A stretch of DNA of 64,000 nt from Streptomyces albipurpureus. GTDB taxonomy: Bacteria; Actinomycetota; Actinomycetes; Streptomycetales; Streptomycetaceae. The notes beneath the pieces were generated by a model. That model was not told the DNA's origin. It saw nothing but the letters and a program-made list of their open reading frames with translations, and did not search any database. Position numbers and translations under genes: made by a program. The stretch spans positions 44,084 through 108,083 of the forward strand of contig NZ_JAMQAW010000036.1 of the NCBI RefSeq assembly GCF_023701525.1. Direction: 5' to 3'. Positions 27,294 to 35,856 of this stretch are shown piece by piece; the first letter of the stretch is position 1; the number at the start of each line of letters is the position of its first letter.

Positions 27294-28742
27294 ATGGTTC
27301 GACAGGAAACGTCGACCGGAAATCCGCGGCCCACGGCTTCCCTTGTGTGGCTCGTGCCCGTCGTCATCACCGCCGCCGCAGCGGCAACTGCCGCGGCCCT
27401 GGTCTCGTCCTCCGCTCGCACCGCTGTGATCTGGGTCGATGTGATCGCCGTGTTCGCGATCGCCATCTCCTGCGCGGAGACGGTGCGCCGCGGACGGCGG
27501 GTGACCCTACTGAACCTGCGGCTCTCCCAACGCGAGGCGGCGCTGGCCCGGGAGCAGGCCGAGACCACCCGTCTGGTCGTCGAACTGCTGCCGCTCGTGG
27601 TGCAGCGGCTGCGCAAGGGCGAATTCCCGGAGGACATCCTCGACTCCCTCCATACCTCAGCCGAGCACCAGGCGGTACTCGGTTCAGTCCTTGACGCGGT
27701 TGTCAAGGAGGAGGACCTCCGCGAGTCGGCCCAACGTGCCTTTGTGAACATCGCCCGTCGAGTCCAGGCCATCGTGCACCAGCAGGCACAGCAGCTGCGG
27801 GAGATGGAGGACCGGCACGGCAAGAACCCCGAGGTCTTCGGCGATCTGCTCCAGATCGACCACGGCACCGCTCTGATCGGCCGGCTCGCCGACTCCATCG
27901 CCGTACTCGGCGGTGCCCGCCCGGGGCGCCAGTGGAGCAGGGCCGTCCCCCTCTACAGCGTGATGCGTGGCGCGATGTCCCGTATCACCGACTACCAGCG
28001 GGTCGAACTGCATTCGGTCGCGGAGGTCGCCGTCGTCGGCACCGCCGTCGAACCGCTGATCCACGCTCTGGCCGAACTCCTCGACAACGCCACCCGCTAC
28101 TCCCCGCCGCAGACCAAGGTCCACCTCACGGCCCTCGATGTGAACTCGGGCATCGCCGTGGAGATCGAGGACGGCGGAGTCAGCATGAGCGAGGAGGCCC
28201 GCCAGCGGGCCGAGCGGATGCTGCAGCAGGCCCAGCAGGGCATCGATGTCAATGACCTCGGTGAGACCCCCCGCCTCGGACTCGCGGTGGTCGGTCGGCT
28301 CTCGCAGGCCTACGGCTTCCAGGTGTCGCTGCGCTCTTCGGCGTACGGCGGAGTGCGCGCCGTACTCGTGGTACCCACGGATCTGATCACCACCGTCTCG
28401 TCGGCCAGCGGCCTCGCCCATGGCATCGGGGCCACCTCAGGGCCCCGCCCGAACAGCGCGCCGCTTCCCGCGGAACGGCCGGTCAGAGCGATCAGGCCGG
28501 TGACCGGGCCTTCCACCAAGGACTTCATGCCGACCGAGGAGGAACTCCCGGTCATCACCGAACGGACTCCGACCGGTCTGCCACAGCGGCGCCGGAAGAA
28601 CCCCGTCAGCGCAGCGCCCGCCGTCTCGGCACAGGAGTCGGAGTCCGCACCCGCGGTACAGCCCGGCATGTGGCTCGCGGCGTTCCAGAACGGCCTGGCC
28701 GGTGAGGCCACCCAGACGAACAAGGGGAGTACGCAGCCATGA
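27294..28742 (+). CDS. cvnA: Conservon sensor-like ATPase CvnA
   Basis: Membrane histidine-kinase-like protein of the Streptomyces conservons, which form a membrane complex resembling eukaryotic G-protein-coupled signalling. ATG 27294 follows GAGGG at 27284-27288. Two membrane segments lie in the first 65 residues (VWLVPVVITAAAAATAAALV and VIWVDVIAVFAIAISCAETV), then a helical linker. The GHKL ATPase N-box is HALAELLDNATRYSPP, with EIEDGGVSMSEEA and LGLAVVGRLSQAYGFQVSL. The tail from about residue 370 is a P/T/A-rich disordered region. No typical phospho-acceptor H-box is visible. Stop overlaps the next start by 4 nt (ATGA). Confidence 0.92.
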   Translation: MVRQETSTGNPRPTASLVWLVPVVITAAAAATAAALVSSSARTAVIWVDVIAVFAIAISCAETVRRGRRVTLLNLRLSQREAALAREQAETTRLVVELLPLVVQRLRKGEFPEDILDSLHTSAEHQAVLGSVLDAVVKEEDLRESAQRAFVNIARRVQAIVHQQAQQLREMEDRHGKNPEVFGDLLQIDHGTALIGRLADSIAVLGGARPGRQWSRAVPLYSVMRGAMSRITDYQRVELHSVAEVAVVGTAVEPLIHALAELLDNATRYSPPQTKVHLTALDVNSGIAVEIEDGGVSMSEEARQRAERMLQQAQQGIDVNDLGETPRLGLAVVGRLSQAYGFQVSLRSSAYGGVRAVLVVPTDLITTVSSASGLAHGIGATSGPRPNSAPLPAERPVRAIRPVTGPSTKDFMPTEEELPVITERTPTGLPQRRRKNPVSAAPAVSAQESESAPAVQPGMWLAAFQNGLAGEATQTNKGSTQP

Positions 28743-29155
28743 TTCAGCAGCAGTCCAACCAGACCAACATGGACTGGATGCTCAAGGACTTGGCGGAAGG
28801 CGTACCGCAGACCAGGCATGTGGTCGTGCTGTCCGCAGACGGCCTACGGATGGCCCAGTTCGGCGCCGACACCGACACCGCCGACCGCCTGGCCGCCGCC
28901 TGCGCCGGGTTGCAGAGCCTGGCCGGTGCGGTCGCCGCCGAACTCCCCGGCAGCGACGGGCGGATGCACCTCGTCGTCATCGAGATGAACGGCGGCTTCT
29001 TCTATCTGATGGCGGCGGGCGCCGGCGCGTACCTCGCCGTACTCGCCGACGAAGGGGTCGACGCCGGGCTGATGGGGCAGCGGATGCGCGACCTCGTGCT
29101 GCGGATCGGCGAGCACCTGAGCACACCGCCGCGTCAGGACAGGCAGTCCGCGTGA
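28739..29155 (+). CDS. cvnB: Conservon roadblock/LC7 protein CvnB
   Basis: 138-residue roadblock-fold protein, a likely regulator (GTPase-activating or scaffold) of CvnD. Visible family features: LKDLAEGVPQTRHVVVLSAD, GLRMAQFGADTDTADRLAAA and LVVIEMNGGFFYLMAAGAGA. Translation is coupled on both sides: ATGA overlap with cvnA and GTGA overlap with cvnC. Cytoplasmic, with no signal. Confidence 0.93.
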   Translation: MIQQQSNQTNMDWMLKDLAEGVPQTRHVVVLSADGLRMAQFGADTDTADRLAAACAGLQSLAGAVAAELPGSDGRMHLVVIEMNGGFFYLMAAGAGAYLAVLADEGVDAGLMGQRMRDLVLRIGEHLSTPPRQDRQSA

Positions 29156-29508
29156 ACAAAGCGGGGGACTGGGAAGACAGTAGTCCCGAGCGGCTGTACG
29201 TCATTACCGGCGGCCGCAGCGGCGCGTCCGTGCCGGCAGCGCTCGACTTGGTCACCTTGATCGTGGCCAAGTCGGGCCCCCGGCACGGGATGCAGCCGGA
29301 ACAGGCCGCCATCATCCGACTGTGCCAAGCACCCCTCTCGGTCGCGGAGATCTCCGCGTATCTGAGTCTCCCGGTGAGCGTGGTCACCGTCCTGCTCAGC
29401 GATCTACTGATCGACAAGCAGGTGATGGCACGCGCGCCGGTCCAGCCGGCCCTACTCCCCGACCGCGCTTTGATTGAGGCAGTGATCGATGGACTTCAGA
29501 AGCTCTGA
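29152..29508 (+). CDS. cvnC: Conservon DUF742 protein CvnC
   Basis: 118-residue protein of the DUF742 family, always found between CvnB and CvnD. It starts at GTG 29152, overlapping the cvnB stop. Conserved parts: ERLYVITGGR, LDLVTLIVAKS, and a winged-helix-like half, QAAIIRLCQAPLSVAEISAY, then LSLPVSVVTVLLSDLL. Its biochemical role is not established; in the complex it is thought to bridge partners. Its end overlaps the next gene by 20 nt. Confidence 0.93.
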   Translation: MNKAGDWEDSSPERLYVITGGRSGASVPAALDLVTLIVAKSGPRHGMQPEQAAIIRLCQAPLSVAEISAYLSLPVSVVTVLLSDLLIDKQVMARAPVQPALLPDRALIEAVIDGLQKL

Positions 29509-30118
29509 GCAGGCCCTGGGGCCGCGCAGCGAGGATGTGCTGCCTGAGACCACCACAGCGGCGGTCAAAGTGGTCATCGTCGGCGGTTTCGGGGTGGGTA
29601 AGACCACCCTGGTCGGCGCGGTGAGCGAGATCAGGCCACTCACCACGGAAGAGACCATGACGCAGGCCGGGGTCGGCGTCGATGACACCCACGGGGTGGA
29701 GCGCAAGACCTCGACGACCGTGGCCATGGACTTCGGCCGGATCAGCATCAATGAGGAGTTGGTGCTGTACCTGTTCGGAACCCCGGGGCAGCAACGGTTC
29801 TGGTTTCTGTGGCGCGGCCTGTTCGAAGGCGCGCTCGGAGCGGTCGTGCTGGTCGACACCCGGCGCCTTGAGGTCAGTTTCGATGTCATCGGACGGCTGG
29901 AGGAGTGGCGGGTGCCGTTCGTCGTGGCCGTCAACTCGTTCCCGGACGCGCCCCCCTATCCGATCGAGGAGATCCGGGGCGCGCTCGATCTGCCCGCTTC
30001 GGTGCCGATCGTGGAGTGCGACGCCCGACTGCGGGGGTCAAGCCGAGATGTGCTGATGGCGCTGATGCGGTATCTGCAGTCGCTCGCGGTGTCGTCGGCG
30101 GCCATCGAAGCCTCCTAG
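29489..30118 (+). CDS. cvnD: Conservon small GTPase CvnD
   Basis: Ras-like GTPase of 209 residues, the output of the conservon. Walker A/G1 is GGFGVGKTTLVGAV (residues 32 on), G3 is LFGTPGQQRFWFLW, and the base-recognition region is VAVNSFPD, where family members have an N-x-x-D variant. As usual for this family it lacks a lipidation motif. ATG 29489 overlaps cvnC by 20 nt, so all four genes are coupled. Its TAG stop shares the CTAG with the stop of the convergent EamA gene. Confidence 0.94.
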   Translation: MDFRSSEQALGPRSEDVLPETTTAAVKVVIVGGFGVGKTTLVGAVSEIRPLTTEETMTQAGVGVDDTHGVERKTSTTVAMDFGRISINEELVLYLFGTPGQQRFWFLWRGLFEGALGAVVLVDTRRLEVSFDVIGRLEEWRVPFVVAVNSFPDAPPYPIEEIRGALDLPASVPIVECDARLRGSSRDVLMALMRYLQSLAVSSAAIEAS

Positions 30119-31335
30119 CGGACCGGTTGTCCACCGCGCCCTGGTCGGTGGGCACTGTTTGGTACGGGTGGTGACGCGCAGGCCGGTCCGCCGTTGTTCT
30201 CGCGGCTGGACCGGCCACTGGTGCGGGGTCTGTCGCTCATCGATCGTGGGAGTGCGGTGGGGTGGGGCGGGTGCTGGATCGCCCTACGTGACGGTTGGGA
30301 GCGAGCGGGCTCCGACGCGGACCGAGAGGCCGACGGCTCCGCGGCAGCCGGATCATCCGTTGGGGCACGGAGCCCCGGTGCGTCTCGGGGATCGTCAGCA
30401 CCGCGAGAGCCTGAACGGCGGGCGGCACGGGTGCGGGAAACCGCCGGGGCCCGCTGATCGAGTGGCGGCAGGACCGCCGCTGGGCGACGGGGGCCCAGCT
30501 GTCCCACCAGGGTCGCACCGAATGCCAGGGCCATGCCCAGAAGTTGTACGGGGCCGAGCGTCTGCCCGAGCGCGACCCAACCGATGACGGCCGCGGTGAG
30601 CGGTGACAGTGGCCCCAGCAGCGTGGCCGAAGTGGCGGACAGCCGCTCGATGCCGCGGAACCAGAGCCAGTAGGCGACCGCGGTGTTCACCAGGGCCAGA
30701 TAGAGGTACCCGGCCGCACCGCGGGCATCGAACGCGGGCGGCGGCCCCTCGACCAGCAGGGCCAGCGGCGCGATCAGCACGCCCCCCGCGGTGAGCTGCC
30801 ATCCGGTCATGGCCAGCGGGCCGACGCCGGTGGGACGCCCCCACCGCTTGGTGAGGACGACACCGGCGGACATCGACGCCGCACCGGCAAGCCCGGCCAG
30901 CACCCCCACCAGGTCGAGTGCGGCCCCTGCCCGCAGCACCACCAGGCTCACACCGAAGGTCGCGGCTATCGCGGCGAGCATGGTGCGGAGTGTGGGTCGT
31001 TCGCTGAGCAGCAGCGCCGCCAGCCCGATGGCGACCAGCGGCCCGACCGAGCCAACGACAGCGGCGACCCCGCCCGGCAGGCGGTAGGCGGCCAGGAAGA
31101 GCAGCGGGAAGAAGGCCCCGATATTGAGTGCCCCCAGGACCCCGGTCTTCCACCACCAGGCCCCGCGCGGCAGTACCCGGGCGAGGAGAAGGATCAGCAC
31201 TCCTGCGGGCAGGGCGCGGAGCATCGCGGTGAACAGGGGCCGATCGGGTGGCAGCAACTCGGTGGTGACCACATAGGTGGAGCCCCAGGAGATCGGCGCC
31301 AGCGCGGTGAGGGCGATAACGGCGGCTCGGTTCAT
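30115..31335 (-). CDS. EamA/DMT-family transporter with an atypical C-terminal tail
   Basis: Drug/metabolite-type exporter. Residues 1-285 contain ten predicted helices in two EamA repeats (ALAPISWGSTYVVTTELL and AAVVGSVGPLVAIGLAALLL in the first; LVNTAVAYWLWFRGIERLSA and PLSPLTAAVIGWVALGQTL in the second). The remaining ~120 residues are R/P/S-rich, unlike any EamA domain, and run until the stop overlaps the cvnD stop. A typical member ends near residue 290, so a frameshift or lost stop is possible. It is divergent from a MarR gene with a strong inverted repeat between them; export of a toxic or signalling compound under MarR control is likely. Confidence 0.85.
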   Translation of the reverse strand: MNRAAVIALTALAPISWGSTYVVTTELLPPDRPLFTAMLRALPAGVLILLLARVLPRGAWWWKTGVLGALNIGAFFPLLFLAAYRLPGGVAAVVGSVGPLVAIGLAALLLSERPTLRTMLAAIAATFGVSLVVLRAGAALDLVGVLAGLAGAASMSAGVVLTKRWGRPTGVGPLAMTGWQLTAGGVLIAPLALLVEGPPPAFDARGAAGYLYLALVNTAVAYWLWFRGIERLSATSATLLGPLSPLTAAVIGWVALGQTLGPVQLLGMALAFGATLVGQLGPRRPAAVLPPLDQRAPAVSRTRAARRSGSRGADDPRDAPGLRAPTDDPAAAEPSASRSASEPARSQPSRRAIQHPPHPTALPRSMSDRPRTSGRSSRENNGGPACASPPVPNSAHRPGRGGQPVR

Positions 31336-31357
31336 GGGGTCCCTCCCGGAGAAGACA

Positions 31358-31396
31358 AGTAAATAGCTTACTCGCTAGCTACTTAGTAGCGAGTAA
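31358..31396. promoter_or_regulatory. MarR-type operator between EamA and MarR genes
   Basis: TTACTCGCTA (31368-31377) and TAGCGAGTAA (31387-31396) form a perfect 10-bp inverted repeat with a 9-nt spacer. A further AGTAA at 31358-31362 pairs with TTACT at 31368-31372, so AGTAA/TTACT half-sites occur three times. The AT-rich site lies 23 nt from the EamA start and 41 nt from the MarR start, ideal for repressing both. Confidence 0.75.
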
Positions 31397-31436
31397 CTTA
31401 ATTGCAGTCAACCCACAAGGGACGGATACTGTTCCC

Positions 31437-32036
31437 ATGGTTTCGTCCCACACCCCGAACTCCCCCGGTCGACAGCACTCCCCCGGCGCTGCGACCGGTC
31501 CGACGGAGCGGGCAGCCACCACGACGACCGGGGAAGGCAGGCCGTTCGCCGCTGACGCCGTGGACGCGATCGTCGACCAGTGGGCTCAGGTGCGACCGGA
31601 TCTGGACACCGGGCCCATGGCCGTCTACGGCCGGATCTACCGCATCGCCCGAACCATGGGGGACGCGGTCGAGAAGGAGTACGCACGCTTCGGGGTGTCG
31701 CGTGGGGAGTTCGACGTACTGGCGACTCTGCGCCGCTCAGGGGAGCCGTACACCCTCTCACCGCGCGAGCTGTCGGCGACTTTGATGCTGACCACAGGGG
31801 GGATGACCGGACGGCTGGACCGGCTGGAGCGGGCCGGGTTGCTCACCCGTAACCCCTGTCCGGACGATCGGCGGGCGCTGCGGGTCACCCTGACCGACCG
31901 AGGCCTGGAACTGGCGGACGGGGCGGTCACCGCGGGGCTCGGGGTCCAGCACCAGAAGTTGGGATCAGCACTCGACACGGAGGAAGCGGAGCAGTTGGCC
32001 ACACTGCTGCGCAAGCTGCTCGGCGCGCATGAGTAG
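31437..32036 (+). CDS. MarR-family transcriptional regulator
   Basis: Dimeric winged-helix repressor of 199 residues. The first ~45 residues are disordered and T/P-rich; the MarR core begins VDAIVDQWAQVRPDLDTGPM, continues through YRIARTMGDAVEKEYARFGV and FDVLATLRRSGEPYTLSPRE, with the recognition helix and wing in LMLTTGGMTGRLDRLERAGL and PCPDDRRALRVTLTDRG. The start ATG 31437 has only a loose RBS (GACGGA, 10 nt). It most likely represses itself and the divergent EamA exporter through the 31358-31396 site. Ligand unknown. Confidence 0.9.
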   Translation: MVSSHTPNSPGRQHSPGAATGPTERAATTTTGEGRPFAADAVDAIVDQWAQVRPDLDTGPMAVYGRIYRIARTMGDAVEKEYARFGVSRGEFDVLATLRRSGEPYTLSPRELSATLMLTTGGMTGRLDRLERAGLLTRNPCPDDRRALRVTLTDRGLELADGAVTAGLGVQHQKLGSALDTEEAEQLATLLRKLLGAHE

Positions 32037-32319
32037 GGCCGGGCTTGAGTAGGGCCGGGCCGGCTCCCGGTGAAGTCGGAGCACGGCGGAGGGCGCCGGT
32101 GGGGCTGGAAGGTGGGGCTGGAGGGTGGCGTCCGCCCGGTGCGGTCGGTGCGGTTCACACCCGTACCCATCGACCGCCGGACGCGACGATCACCCGACGC
32201 GACGACCCTCCGGCACACCGAACGCCGAGGAGTGCATGCCGAGGGCGCCCCTCAGATGCGCACGACCAGCCGTGCACACCCCGGGAGCGCCCAGGGAGGG
32301 TCCGTACCGCGGTGGGCGG

Positions 32320-32553
32320 TTAGACCTGTGGCTTCTTGGACTTGTCGAGCACCATGACCAGGCCCGCGATCAGCAGGAAGATCGCCAGCGGGGTGATGAC
32401 GAAGAGGCCAAGGGTTTCGACCACACTCAGGCGCGGGGCCGGGTCGTCGCCGTCGTCACGCGTCAGGGCGAGCGCGGGTGACGACAGGAGCAGCATCATC
32501 AGCGTCGTACCGGCTACGACGGTGCCGGCGCGCAAAGCGTTCTTCTTGTCCAC
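32320..32553 (-). CDS. Small membrane protein with N-terminal signal or membrane segment
   Basis: 77 residues from GTG 32553. An N-terminal signal-like run (LRAGTVVAGTTLMMLLLSSP) ends in ALALTRDDG, a possible cleavage site. A short acidic loop and one membrane helix follow (LGLFVITPLAIFLLIAGLVM), with a Lys-rich cytoplasmic tail (DKSKKPQV). Residue pattern and codon use are convincingly coding. I know this kind of protein only as a conserved Streptomyces hypothetical; no function can be given. It lies downstream of malQ on the same strand, 157 nt away. Confidence 0.75.
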   Translation of the reverse strand: MDKKNALRAGTVVAGTTLMMLLLSSPALALTRDDGDDPAPRLSVVETLGLFVITPLAIFLLIAGLVMVLDKSKKPQV

Positions 32554-32710
32554 GGTGCCAACGTAGCGAACGGCCGATTGAGCCGCGCGCCCGGGGTGCC
32601 GTACGGGGCAGGGCGGGGCGGGGAGCCATGCCCGCCCCGGCGTCGGTCGGGACCGTCTGACGTGGGGACACCCCGGGTCTCCCCAGGGGCACCGCGCTCC
32701 CCGGCCCGCA

Positions 32711-34837
32711 CTACCGAGGGGGGCGAACCCCCGGGGGCCGGCGGTTGGCGAACACCTCCATCAGCGCATGCGTCCGGGGCGAGGACGCGAACTCCTCCAG
32801 GGTGACGGGGTGGCCTTCGGCGTCCGCCACCGGAAGCCGCCAGTTCGGATACTCATCGCAGGTGCCGGGCACATTCTGTGGACGGCGGTCCCCCACCGCG
32901 TCCGGCAGCCAGACTCCGATCAACCGGGCCGGGGTCCGCAGCAGAAAGCGGTGGACCGCTCGGATCTGCCCTTCCTCGTCGTTCGTCCCCTCGGGCAGCA
33001 GCCTGAGACCTTGCAGCAGGCGCAGCCATTCGTGGACATCGGCACGCTCGCGGGATCGCTCCTGGTCCAGGGGCCGGGTGAGCAGTCCCAGCCGGGCGCG
33101 CAGTTCGGTGTGCGCGCCGGTGAGTCGGGCCGCCGTGGACGGCAGATCGTGGGTGGTCACGGTCGCCAGAGCGCCCTCGCGCCATGCGTCGGGTGGCAGT
33201 GGACGGCCCCCGCCCGCCCAGTCGCGCTCGAACCAGAGCACGGATGTGCCCAGCACCCCGCGCCGGGCCAGTGTCTCCCGTACCCCTTGCTCGACCGTGC
33301 CGAGGTCCTCACCCAGGACGATCGCTCCCGCCCGGTCCGCTTCCAGGACGAGGATGGCGAGCATCGCCTCGGCGTCGTAGCGGACATAGGTGCCATCGGT
33401 GGGTGGGCTGCCTTCGGGCACCCACCAGAGCCGGAAGAGTCCCATCACATGGTCGATCCGCACTCCCCCCGCGTAGCGCAGCACTCCACGCAGCAGTTCG
33501 CGGTACGGGGCGTAGCCGGACGCGGCCAGTGCGTCCGGTCGCCACGGTGGCAGGCCCCAGCCCTGGCCGCGGCCGTTGAACGCGTCGGGTGGCGCGCCGA
33601 CGGACATTCCCGCGGCGAAGACCTCCGGCTGGGCCCAGACGTCGGCGCCGCCCGGATGCACCCCGACCGCGAGATCGTGGATGACGCCGATGCTCATGCC
33701 CGCCGCGCGCGCCGCCCCCTCGGCCGCGATCAACTGGCGGTCGGTGAGCCAGGCGGCCTTGGAGTGGAACTCGACGCGTTCCCTCAGCTCCTGTCCGGCC
33801 CGGGCGGTGCGGGGCGAGCGAGGGTCGCGGAGCTCGGCGGGCCAGGAGTGCCAGTCGGGCCCGTGCACTTCGGCGAGTGCGCACCAGGTGGCGTGGTCAT
33901 CGAGGGCGCGGCCCCGTTCGGCGAGGAAATCGCAGTAGTCGGCCCGCCGCCCGGGCCCGAGGGGGACGCGCAACACCGACTCCAGCGCTGAGCGCTTCAG
34001 CGCCCATACGGCGTCCCGGTCGATCAGCGCGCCCTTGTCCAACACCGATTCCCGTAGCCGCGCGGCCTTCTCGCACAGCAGATCAAGCCGCTGTCGGTCC
34101 GGGCCGCTGACGTAGGCGTACTCGGGGATGTCCTCGATCCGTAGCTGGACGGGGTCGGGGAACAGCCGGGACGAAGGCCGGTACGGAGAGGGGTCCGCCC
34201 TGCCTCCCGGCTTGGCGGGTACGGCGGAGTGGAGCGGGTTGATCTGAAGGAATCCGGCGCCGAGCGAACGCCCGGACCAACTCGCCAGCTCAGCGAGGTC
34301 ACCGAGGTCGCCCATGCCCCAGGAGCGCTGCGAGAGCAGGGAGTAGAGCTGGACGAGAAAGCCGTGGGCGCGGCGAGGAGGGAGCGGTGCGCTGGCGGGG
34401 GCGATGATCAGGGAAGCGTGTGCCGTGCGGCCGTCGGGCGTCTCGGCCCGTAGCCGGTGGACGCCGTGGGGCAACTCATCCCATCGGGGGTCGGGCCCCT
34501 GGGGTGCCGCCGTGGGCTCGCCCTCCAGGGTGATCCATAGCGCGGTGCCCTCAGGGAGCCGGGCCAGCACCGGAGGTCCGCTCCCGGGGGCCTCTCCGCT
34601 CTCCCCGGGGGCGGTGGTCCGCTGCCAGCAGACCACCGTGGGGGGCAGCAGCCGCTTGGCCGCGGCGGACTCGGCGCGATCCAGCGCGCTCCGGATCTGC
34701 GCGGGGCCCGCTGCGTCAATGCCCAGCGCGGCAAGGACGGCGATCACCGTGGCTTCGGGAACGGGGACGGTCACACCCTCGGAGGGCGAGTAGGCAGTCG
34801 CGACACCGTAGAGCGCCGCGAGCCTGGCTAGGCCCAT
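32711..34837 (-). CDS. malQ: 4-alpha-glucanotransferase (amylomaltase)
   Basis: GH77 enzyme transferring alpha-1,4-glucan segments in maltodextrin and glycogen metabolism. The 708 residues start MGLARLAALYGVATAYSPSE from ATG 34837, preceded by GAAGGAG. Catalytic motifs: nucleophile Asp in VRIDHVMGLFRLWWVP, acid/base Glu in VLGEDLGTVEQGVRETLARR, and stabilising Asp in TVTTHDLPSTAARLTG. The N-terminal ~150 residues are the extra beta domain found in MalQ of the E. coli/actinobacterial type. The small upstream ORF ends inside this gene's ribosome site, suggesting coupling. Housekeeping function; call is firm. Confidence 0.95.
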   Translation of the reverse strand: MGLARLAALYGVATAYSPSEGVTVPVPEATVIAVLAALGIDAAGPAQIRSALDRAESAAAKRLLPPTVVCWQRTTAPGESGEAPGSGPPVLARLPEGTALWITLEGEPTAAPQGPDPRWDELPHGVHRLRAETPDGRTAHASLIIAPASAPLPPRRAHGFLVQLYSLLSQRSWGMGDLGDLAELASWSGRSLGAGFLQINPLHSAVPAKPGGRADPSPYRPSSRLFPDPVQLRIEDIPEYAYVSGPDRQRLDLLCEKAARLRESVLDKGALIDRDAVWALKRSALESVLRVPLGPGRRADYCDFLAERGRALDDHATWCALAEVHGPDWHSWPAELRDPRSPRTARAGQELRERVEFHSKAAWLTDRQLIAAEGAARAAGMSIGVIHDLAVGVHPGGADVWAQPEVFAAGMSVGAPPDAFNGRGQGWGLPPWRPDALAASGYAPYRELLRGVLRYAGGVRIDHVMGLFRLWWVPEGSPPTDGTYVRYDAEAMLAILVLEADRAGAIVLGEDLGTVEQGVRETLARRGVLGTSVLWFERDWAGGGRPLPPDAWREGALATVTTHDLPSTAARLTGAHTELRARLGLLTRPLDQERSRERADVHEWLRLLQGLRLLPEGTNDEEGQIRAVHRFLLRTPARLIGVWLPDAVGDRRPQNVPGTCDEYPNWRLPVADAEGHPVTLEEFASSPRTHALMEVFANRRPPGVRPPR

Positions 34838-34847
34838 AAGGACTCCT

Positions 34848-35234
34848 TCAGACTCCTGGGGACTGGGTGCCTCCGGTGATCGCTGCGGCAGTCGGCTCGC
34901 TGGTGAGCGGGGTGAGGGAGGCAAGGGGAGGTTCGCTGGTGAGCGGGGCCGCGTCGGGCAGCGGGGGCTCGCTGGTCAGCGGGCCGGGGCCGGGCAGCTC
35001 GCTCAGATACGGGCCGGGCGCGGGGCCGGAGGGTATGCCGAGGAGGGGGCGCTGCCCCGAGGGTTTGTCCGCGGGCCCTGCGGGGGTGAGGGGTTTCTCC
35101 CCGGGACGAACCCTCTTCGATGAGTCACTCGATCGGGCCGTACCCGAGGTGTGTTCCGCGGTCGCCGGCTGCTCGGGCAGCACTGCGGACAGCGGGGCGA
35201 ACGCGGAGAGCAGAAGATGGGCAGACGCGGCCAT
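34848..35234 (-). CDS. Small Pro-rich, possibly secreted protein coupled to malQ
   Basis: 128-residue frame from ATG 35234 with GGGAG about 8 nt upstream. A hydrophobic start (MAASAHLLLSAFAPLSAVLP) could be an export signal. The rest is P/S/T/G-rich and carries PLTSEP three times (encoded by imperfect DNA repeats). Its TGA (34848-34850) is part of the malQ ribosome site, so its translation may set malQ expression. I recognise no family. A GTG at 35276 would add a basic segment and make the signal more typical. It could also be an untranslated malQ leader with chance coding. Confidence 0.42.
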   Translation of the reverse strand: MAASAHLLLSAFAPLSAVLPEQPATAEHTSGTARSSDSSKRVRPGEKPLTPAGPADKPSGQRPLLGIPSGPAPGPYLSELPGPGPLTSEPPLPDAAPLTSEPPLASLTPLTSEPTAAAITGGTQSPGV

Positions 35235-35276
35235 GACGGACACTCCCAACAGTCGATACTGGCGGTAACGAGTCAC

Positions 35277-35856
35277 AACAGGCCTACCCAGGGGGTGTCG
35301 CTGCAGACCCGTACAACCGATCAACGTGTCCTTCGTCACAGAAGGTTCCCGGGGTTAGAGTGGTTTCCCCTCCCCGCTTTCCACCTCCTCCCCCGTCTGC
35401 ACCCCTCTCACTGTCTCCACCCCTTCACCCCCTCACCCCTCGCCCCGGCGCGCCACCGGGCGCCGCGAGGTGCCACCGGGCGCCCCCAACCGGCGCATCC
35501 CGGAACCCGCCGCGGCGGTACCGCTCCGGCCTCCGGCCCCGGCGCGGCGGCGGTGCCCATGGCGGGCTCTACGGCCCGCGGCGCAGGGAGCGTGCGGGCC
35601 GGGACACAAGGAGCGTGCGGGCTCGACGGAAAGCCGTGCCGACTCGACGGAAAGCAGCGGGCGGCCTGAGGCGGAAAGCAGCGGCGGAGCTCGGGTAAGG
35701 ACAACGCCCAGCCCTCCGGATCCGCCTTCGGCACCCTCCCAGCGGCCTCTGAACCGCCCGTCACGGTAGGCAAAAGCCACACAACGGCCACGCACATTGA
35801 CACCTTCCCCGCGCTAGTGGTGGGCTTCGAGACCAAACGGTGACATCCGGGGATCG
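35277..35856. repeat. Intergenic with clustered short direct repeats
   Basis: About 580 bases. Between 35587 and 35684 three short units are each present twice: GGAGCGTGCGGGC (35587, 35610), CTCGACGGAAAGC (35622, 35643) and CGGAAAGCAGCGG (35648, 35672). They look like slippage duplications. The 35380-35460 part is pyrimidine-rich (C/T) on this strand. No gene found. Confidence 0.6.
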
